Assembly: GCF_030272615.1 (NCBI RefSeq)
Contig: NC_081415.1
Span: 603,097,644 to 603,161,643, forward strand
Direction: 5' to 3'
DNA: 64,000 nucleotides
From: Cryptomeria japonica
Lineage: Eukaryota; Streptophyta; Pinopsida; Cupressales; Cupressaceae
This document shows, one piece after another, positions 59,040 to 64,000 of this stretch. The notes beneath the pieces were generated by a model. The model was not told the DNA's origin. It ran no database searches and was given only the letters and a program-made list of their open reading frames with translations. The translations under genes were made by a program, and so were the position numbers. Position 1 is the first letter of the stretch. The number at the start of each line of letters is the position of its first letter.

Positions 59040-61496
59040 CTAATGAGGTCTAGGTGGAGGTGGAGAACGAGGCTCCTCAACTGCAAGTGGACCTTGCGGA
59101 GGTGTAACCCTATGAGTTGGAGTTGAAGGAGTCTCATCATCTAAATCACTAACATCACTATCCACAATGGAGGAAGGTGGAGGAGGTAGAGAGGCTAAGC
59201 TAGGAGAGCTTTCCTCAAAGTGAACACTCCTCTCAATGAACACCTCATGTGTCTTAGGATCCGTCAATCTATATGCCTTAACACCCTTAGGATATCCAAC
59301 AAATATGCAAGGCTGACTCTGAGGTTCCAATGCCTTGCATTTCTGTGGAGGTATGCGAGCCCATGCTGGACACCCAAAGACTCTAAAATGTCTCACAATC
59401 GGTTTCCTACCAGCCCAAGCCTCAAAAGGAGTAACACCTTGCAAAGCTTTGTGAGGAACCCGATTCTAGATGTGTGTGGCATAACTAATAGCCTTTGCCC
59501 AAAAGGCAGGATCAAGAGAACATGCATGTATCATACAGCTAGCCATTTCTTTGAGAGTTCTATTCTTGCATTCTGCAACCCTGTTCTGCTGTGGAGTGTA
59601 TGTGATAGAATGCTGAAGATCAATCCCCTCGAATGTACAAAAATCCTCAAGTCTTTTGTTCACATATTCCCTTCCATTATCTATGCGAAGAATCTTGACC
59701 ACTTTCCCTGATTGCTTCTCCACACGAGTCTTGAAGTCCTGAAATCTGTTAAATACTTCACTCTTATGAATAAGAAAGTAGACCCAAGTGAAACGGGAGT
59801 AGTCATCAATGAAGGTGAGGACATAGCGGGCCTTGCTAGATGAAGGTGCTGGAAATGGACCTGCTAGATCGATGTGAACAAGTTGAAGAACTTCCAAAGC
59901 TCTCCAAGCTTTCCCCTTATCAAACTTCTCTTCGAGATGCTTGCCCATGGAACAACCTGAACATACACCCTCTGAAAAACTGATTCGAGGTAGACCTATG
60001 ACCATGTCTTTAGTGCTGAGCTGTTGAAGATAGCGGTAGTTGAGGTGACCAAACCACTCATGCCATAGCTTACTTTCTGAATTTGAATGAGTAAGCAAGG
60101 CCCTAAAAGGTGAACTTGGCACAAAGTGGGAGAATGAATAAAGCCTTGAGTTGTCATTGACTTGTCCCACTGCTACCAAGGCATCATCATCAAGTTCCTT
60201 TACCACAACTGAATCTGGTGTAAACTCAACCTTTTTCCCATTTCCATAGTGAGTGATTTGGTAGATAGAGAGAAGGTTGGTAGACAAGTTAGGAACATAG
60301 AGAACATTCTCAAATGTTCCATCATCCATGTCAACTGAACCTTTCCCTTCAACCTCTACTTGTGTATCATCACGTATGTAAATGTGAGGTACCTTAGATG
60401 GCTCCAATGAAGAAAGTTGCTCCTTTGTAGAACCCATGTGATATGAGGCACCCGAGTCAAGTATCCATTGTTGTGAAGAACCTGTTGTAGCCACAAATGC
60501 TTGCCCTTTTCCCTTAGAATGTTAGGAAGAGAAAGGAGATGAATCCTTCTTTGTGTAGGCAGATGGAAAGTTGATGTTGTTTTTCTTAAGAAGATTAGTT
60601 AACTCATCAACTTGCTTTGCGTGGCATCGATGCTCATCATGACCATACTTCTTGCAATATGCACAAGTTGGTTTATCCTTTTTAGGTGGTGTCCCCTTCT
60701 TGGAAGAGGATGAAAAATCGCCTTGTGATGGAGAGGATGATTGTCCTTTTTCCTATTGTGGCTTAGACTTAGAGTGCTTCTTCTTCTTGTTGGAATCTTT
60801 GCCTTGACTTCCTTGATTCCCTTGATTTGCCACCAAAGCCTTGGACTTTGAAGACTTGAGAAGTCCCATGTTCAACAACTTAGATTGTTCAAATATTAAC
60901 ATTTCTGTGAAAGCGTCAAATGAAGGCATAACATAGGAACTCCCCACTGTCAAACGATGAGTTTGGAAGCTAGACACAAATGCTGCATATTCTAGTGCAA
61001 GCTTGTCCAACAAGTTGAATATCAACTGAGCATCCTTTTTGTCAATTCCACAATCCTTAAGCTTTGCTCTTAGCTCATTTTCTTTGGTGACATAATCTTG
61101 GATTGTATCAAAACTCTTGGGATCCAAGTTGATGAGCTCATTGTCAATTTTGTAGCCTCTGATTTCATCAACTTGACCATATAATTTCTGAAACATATCC
61201 CAAGCCTCTTTGATTGTTGTACACTTCTCAATGTGAAAAATGAGGTCATCTGATACATACTTGCGCAAAGTTCCAAGAGCCATGCAATTCTTTGTGAGCT
61301 ATTCTAACTGAGCATTTGGATCAGCCTTAGGATCAAGTGGTGTTGCTATTGTTCCATCTATGTAATGCATGAGACCCTTTTCCATTAATTTACTCCATAC
61401 TTTAATTTTCCATGATGCATAATTATGTGGAGTTAAAGGTGGAAATTTATGAGGACTCATTGCAACAAAAATGAAAGAGAACAAAGAGAGACACAA
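59040..61496 (-). pseudogene. D gag, protease and integrase, one frame with stops
   Basis: Probable start MSPHKFPPLTPHNYASWK (about 61460), the usual copia gag opening. UBN2 part: ALGTLRKYVSDDL, TTIKEAWDMFQKLYGQ, DIQDYV-type helices. Knuckle CAYCKKYGHDEHRC (about 60630-60670). Protease WILDSGASYHMGS (about 60460). GAG-pre-integrase with HEWFGHLNYRYL and CSGCSMGK; integrase LVHIDLAGPF, LRIDNGREYV, TPQQNRVAECKN; then FRVFGCPAWARIP and a Pro/Ser linker. One phase throughout. Stops: UAG near 61298, UAG after SKPQ (60753), UAA before HSKGKG, UAG after ATHI (59466), UAG after RPH (59040). TPQQNRVAECKN departs from the usual NGVAERKN at two residues, both G:C to A:T changes. Confidence 0.91.
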
Positions 61497-62934
61497 TCAC
61501 ACAAGACACCCCCCCAGATTCACTCAATCAAAGAACCCCCCCCAAAAGTGATGATTTGGCACTTTATACTTAGTGCATATACAATGGGCCACTTGCAAAA
61601 AATGGCAAAGTGGGCTTCTGATTACAATTTTACAACTGCCTCAATAAGGCCAAAAGAGACTCAAACTAATAATGCAAGAGATCTAAACAAAGATCCAAGC
61701 AATTTACAAGTACCTAATAGGCCAAATAAGACCAATATCTAAAAGTATAATTTCCACTCAAAATCTCTAAAATTTAATCATAGATTATGAAAGTAGATGA
61801 AAAAACATGCACTTTAAAAAAAAACAGCACTTGAAAAGGAGGTTGTATGAGCTTAAATGAAGCCTTTGAAGTTGTAGAATTGAGGATTGGACAGGTATAG
61901 CTGAGAGAATCCAAAAATTCTGAAAAACCTATGCACCAAAATCAGAAAATAACCACACCACTACTAAGATCATGAAATTTTAGTCCATTTCAAAAAAAAT
62001 TGCACCAAAAAAGGAGCAAAAATGAGCAAGATATGGCCTTTCAAAGTTGGATTGCAAAACTAAAAAGCTCAATGAAGAGGGGGTCAAAAAATTTCAAAAT
62101 TATGCTGATGTGGCGCTGATCTTAGCAATTTATGAGCTTAAATTTGATGGCCATATGACCGTCGCAAAAATCTCACCGCCTTCTTGACTGGGCGTCCATA
62201 CTGTATGGACTGCTGATTGGGTGCAGTGACTGGGCAGCTGACTGGGCGTACAGACTGCTAACATGGTGGGTGCAGGTCAGTTAGTTTTCCTATTGATAGG
62301 GCCCTCAGATTCGGTTGAGGTGGCAGGAGCTCTGCCGATGGCGGAGGGTTGTGCAGGTGGTGGGACCTACTCGGGCGGTGGTGGGGTGAGCAGCCACTGT
62401 GCAGCGGGGAGGAGAGGTGCCATCGACGGCGGTGTGCGGAGCAAGGTGGCCGAGGAGAGTACATGGCAGCGGCCGGACACAACGGTTGCGCGGCGCGGTG
62501 GAGGCCGGGAGAACTAGGTGCTGGTGCCGGTGAGCGAGGCTCGAGGACAATGTACGGGCGGTGGTGGTACAGTCTGCAGCGCCTGCAACACACGCAGGTA
62601 CGGGGTGGGGGTTTGTGGACCCCCTAAAAATAACAAAAAAATATATATTTTTTTTATCGCTGTTTTTTTCCGAAAATTTTTCAAATTTTTTCTTTTTTTT
62701 TTCTCAGAAAATAATTAAAATATTTTCGAAATCCATACAAAAAAGCCAAAATGGGGAAAAAAAATTTCTCACCAAAATAGGTTGATTTTATAGTCAAAAT
62801 TCATGGAAACGGCCTCCCGGATTCAACGGTGATGCCCAAATCGCTGTACGACAACCCCAAAAAATGAAGATCCCCAAATCCGAAAATAGAAGCCTTCCAC
62901 GATGTCTCCAAAAATAAATCAATGAAGCCCCAAT
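61497..62934 (-). other. D leader, with GC-rich segment
   Basis: Non-coding leader between primer site and gag. The part 61550-62050 matches the X internal region (for example around 9300-9500). 62160-62640 is a GC-rich block with GGGCG and GGCGG runs, absent from X. 62640-62780 is A/T-run sequence. Frames in the GC-rich block occur on both strands and show no domain, so they are not called. Confidence 0.6.
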
Positions 62935-62947
62935 GGCTCTGATACCA
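62935..62947 (-). other. D primer-binding site
   Basis: TGGTATCAGAGCC on the minus strand, directly abutting the 5' LTR. Confidence 0.88.
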
Positions 62948-63399
62948 TGTAGGATTTTGCCAAGATCAAGGGCACAATGAAAAGCATAAAAGGAGAGATA
63001 ATAGAATGACAAGAACAAAACTGTATTCTCATCAATATGCAAATGATCAACTAGATTAACCAATACAATGAATATAGGCCTGCTTATATAGGCAAGGCCA
63101 TATGGATGAACGAGCACACAATTATGACATGTGGCCCAATGAGAAACAAGGGTAGGTAAGAAATAGTAGGGGTAGGTAGGAGAAATAATATAATATTCCA
63201 CAAGAGGTGGATGACCCACCGAATGTGGAGTGTAACAGCAAAATAAGACCACAAAAGGTGGAATTTCTCCTACAAGTTCTATCCCTATGTACACACTTCC
63301 CTAAGTGTCTCAAATCCAAACTACGAAGAGATGCATTGTCCTAAGTTAACTTAAGTAAAGTGTAATAATATCCAAAATGAATATTTATTTACACCAACA
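62948..63399 (-). repeat. D 5' LTR (452 bp)
   Basis: Starts TGTAGGATTTTGCC and ends TACACCAACA, full length. It matches 56731-57177 with scattered substitutions. Short frames here repeat those of the other LTR and of the X LTRs and are not genes. Confidence 0.93.
63083..63092 (-). promoter_or_regulatory. D 5' LTR TATA box
   Basis: CCTATATAAG on the minus strand. It would direct D transcription into the GC-rich leader. Confidence 0.6.
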
Positions 63400-63404
63400 A
63401 AACT

Positions 63405-64000
63405 GATAAAAGCTGAATCTGGAAAATATTAACAGGCCTCAAATAAAGCCTCTAGTACAAAAAAAAATTCAAGAAAATTAATTAAAATAAGCTAAATTGT
63501 TAAAAACACATAAATCAAATAGATTTGTGCATTTGCCCAATAGGTTCGCACTTTTGTTCAATAGGTTAGCTCTTTTGTTCAACAAGTTAGCTCTTATGTT
63601 CAACAGGTTAGTGCATTTGTCAATAGGTTTGCACATATGTTCAATAGGTTAGCACATATGTTCAACAGGTTCGCGCATATGTTAAAACAACGCATATGCA
63701 TAAAATTTATGGAAATAAATCAGGTTCGCGCATATGTTCATAGGTTCATGCATATGCTCAATAGGTTCGTACATATGTTCAACAGGTTCGTGCATATGTT
63801 CAATAGGTTCACACACATGTTCAATGGGTTCGTGCATACATTAAAACAATGCATATGCATAAATTTGACGGAAATAAACAAATTTTTTTTGGGTATAATA
63901 CTAAAATCCAAACTTCATCAAAGGGCTTGAAAAATACATCAAAAGAGATGCCCAGAAACAACAAATACATAGGTATAAACGAAATAAATTAACTCAGACT
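63405..64000. other. Right-edge sequence containing minisatellite
   Basis: AT-rich, pre-insertion sequence for D. Apart from the minisatellite I recognise nothing. Confidence 0.5.
63525..63865 (+). repeat. 21-bp minisatellite in two blocks
   Basis: About thirteen units of the form ATGTTCAATAGGTTCGCGCAT. After the first block and again at the end, a spacer TTAAAACAACGCATATGCAT plus ATTTAnGGAAATAAA occurs, so a higher-order unit of about 150 bp is duplicated. Because 21 is a multiple of three, the plus strand stays open as heptads MFNRFxH (63637-63930). Confidence 0.87.

Larger units (their letters stand above)
56731..63399 (-). mobile_element. Near-complete Ty1/copia element D
   Basis: LTRs of about 450 bp at both ends, perfect target duplication AAACT, initiator tRNA-Met primer site, then gag, PR, integrase, RT and RNase H on the minus strand in copia order. 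All catalytic boxes of PR (DSGA), integrase (D, D, E) and RT (YVDD) are visible. The frame carries about half a dozen stops and three frameshifts, and the PPT with the LTR edge is deleted. Lineage within Ty1/copia not assigned. It is the best candidate in the window for the autonomous relative of X. Confidence 0.92.

Noticed and set aside
62258-62640. Possible host gene in the GC-rich segment near 62.3-62.6 kb
   Set aside because: It lies inside D between primer site and gag. Open frames appear on both strands without a domain, splice signals or similarity to a known protein.
63525-63865. CRISPR-like array of short repeats
   Set aside because: Units are contiguous without unique spacers, and the context is plant nuclear DNA; it is a minisatellite.

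Overview
The window is plant nuclear heterochromatin with no host gene that I can support. It consists almost entirely of LTR retrotransposons with initiator-methionine-tRNA primer sites, long AT-rich LTRs, TA/TG microsatellites, and coding regions decayed by point mutation. LTR length, nesting depth and C-rich LTR ends suggest a large repeat-rich genome, possibly a gymnosperm. That attribution is inference.

Outer layer (1318-53261, minus strand): a Sirevirus-like Ty1/copia family, called E here, forms a tandem LTR-internal-LTR-internal-LTR array. The left internal region (E1) is split by two insertions. A solo LTR of a Tekay/Del chromovirus (3072-7261, TSD TATAT) sits in the left part. A copia-like non-autonomous tandem array, X (8014-34416, TSD AACAT), splits RT from integrase. 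X is itself broken by a full-length Tekay/Del chromovirus with 4.5 kb LTRs (11731-33625, TSD ATAAA). The chromovirus 5' LTR is in turn broken by element F (24006-31933, flanked by CCCCC), which carries the longest open frames of the window. This is a four-level stack readable at base resolution. The middle E LTR holds a 1.14 kb solo LTR (37698-38841, TSD ATGTG). The right E LTR holds an 8.6 kb pol-less element, E2 (43786-52405), which itself contains a 1 kb terminal-inverted-repeat element.

Right part: 53262-56725 is unassigned AT-rich sequence. A near-complete Ty1/copia element, D, follows at 56731-63399 (TSD AAACT), then a 21-bp minisatellite near the right edge.

How the parts relate: X shares its LTR architecture and non-coding ends with D, and E2 shares its PPT neighbourhood and LTR start with E. 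The window therefore appears to hold two pairs of coding-competent family plus parasitic derivative. Nonsense mutations across most families are mainly UAG at expected Gln codons, with UGA at expected Arg codons and few UAA. This is what deamination of CHG- and CG-methylated cytosine would leave. The most promising undescribed material is the long reading frame of F (two in-frame UAGs, no polymerase) and the multi-knuckle plus charged coiled-coil coding region of E2.
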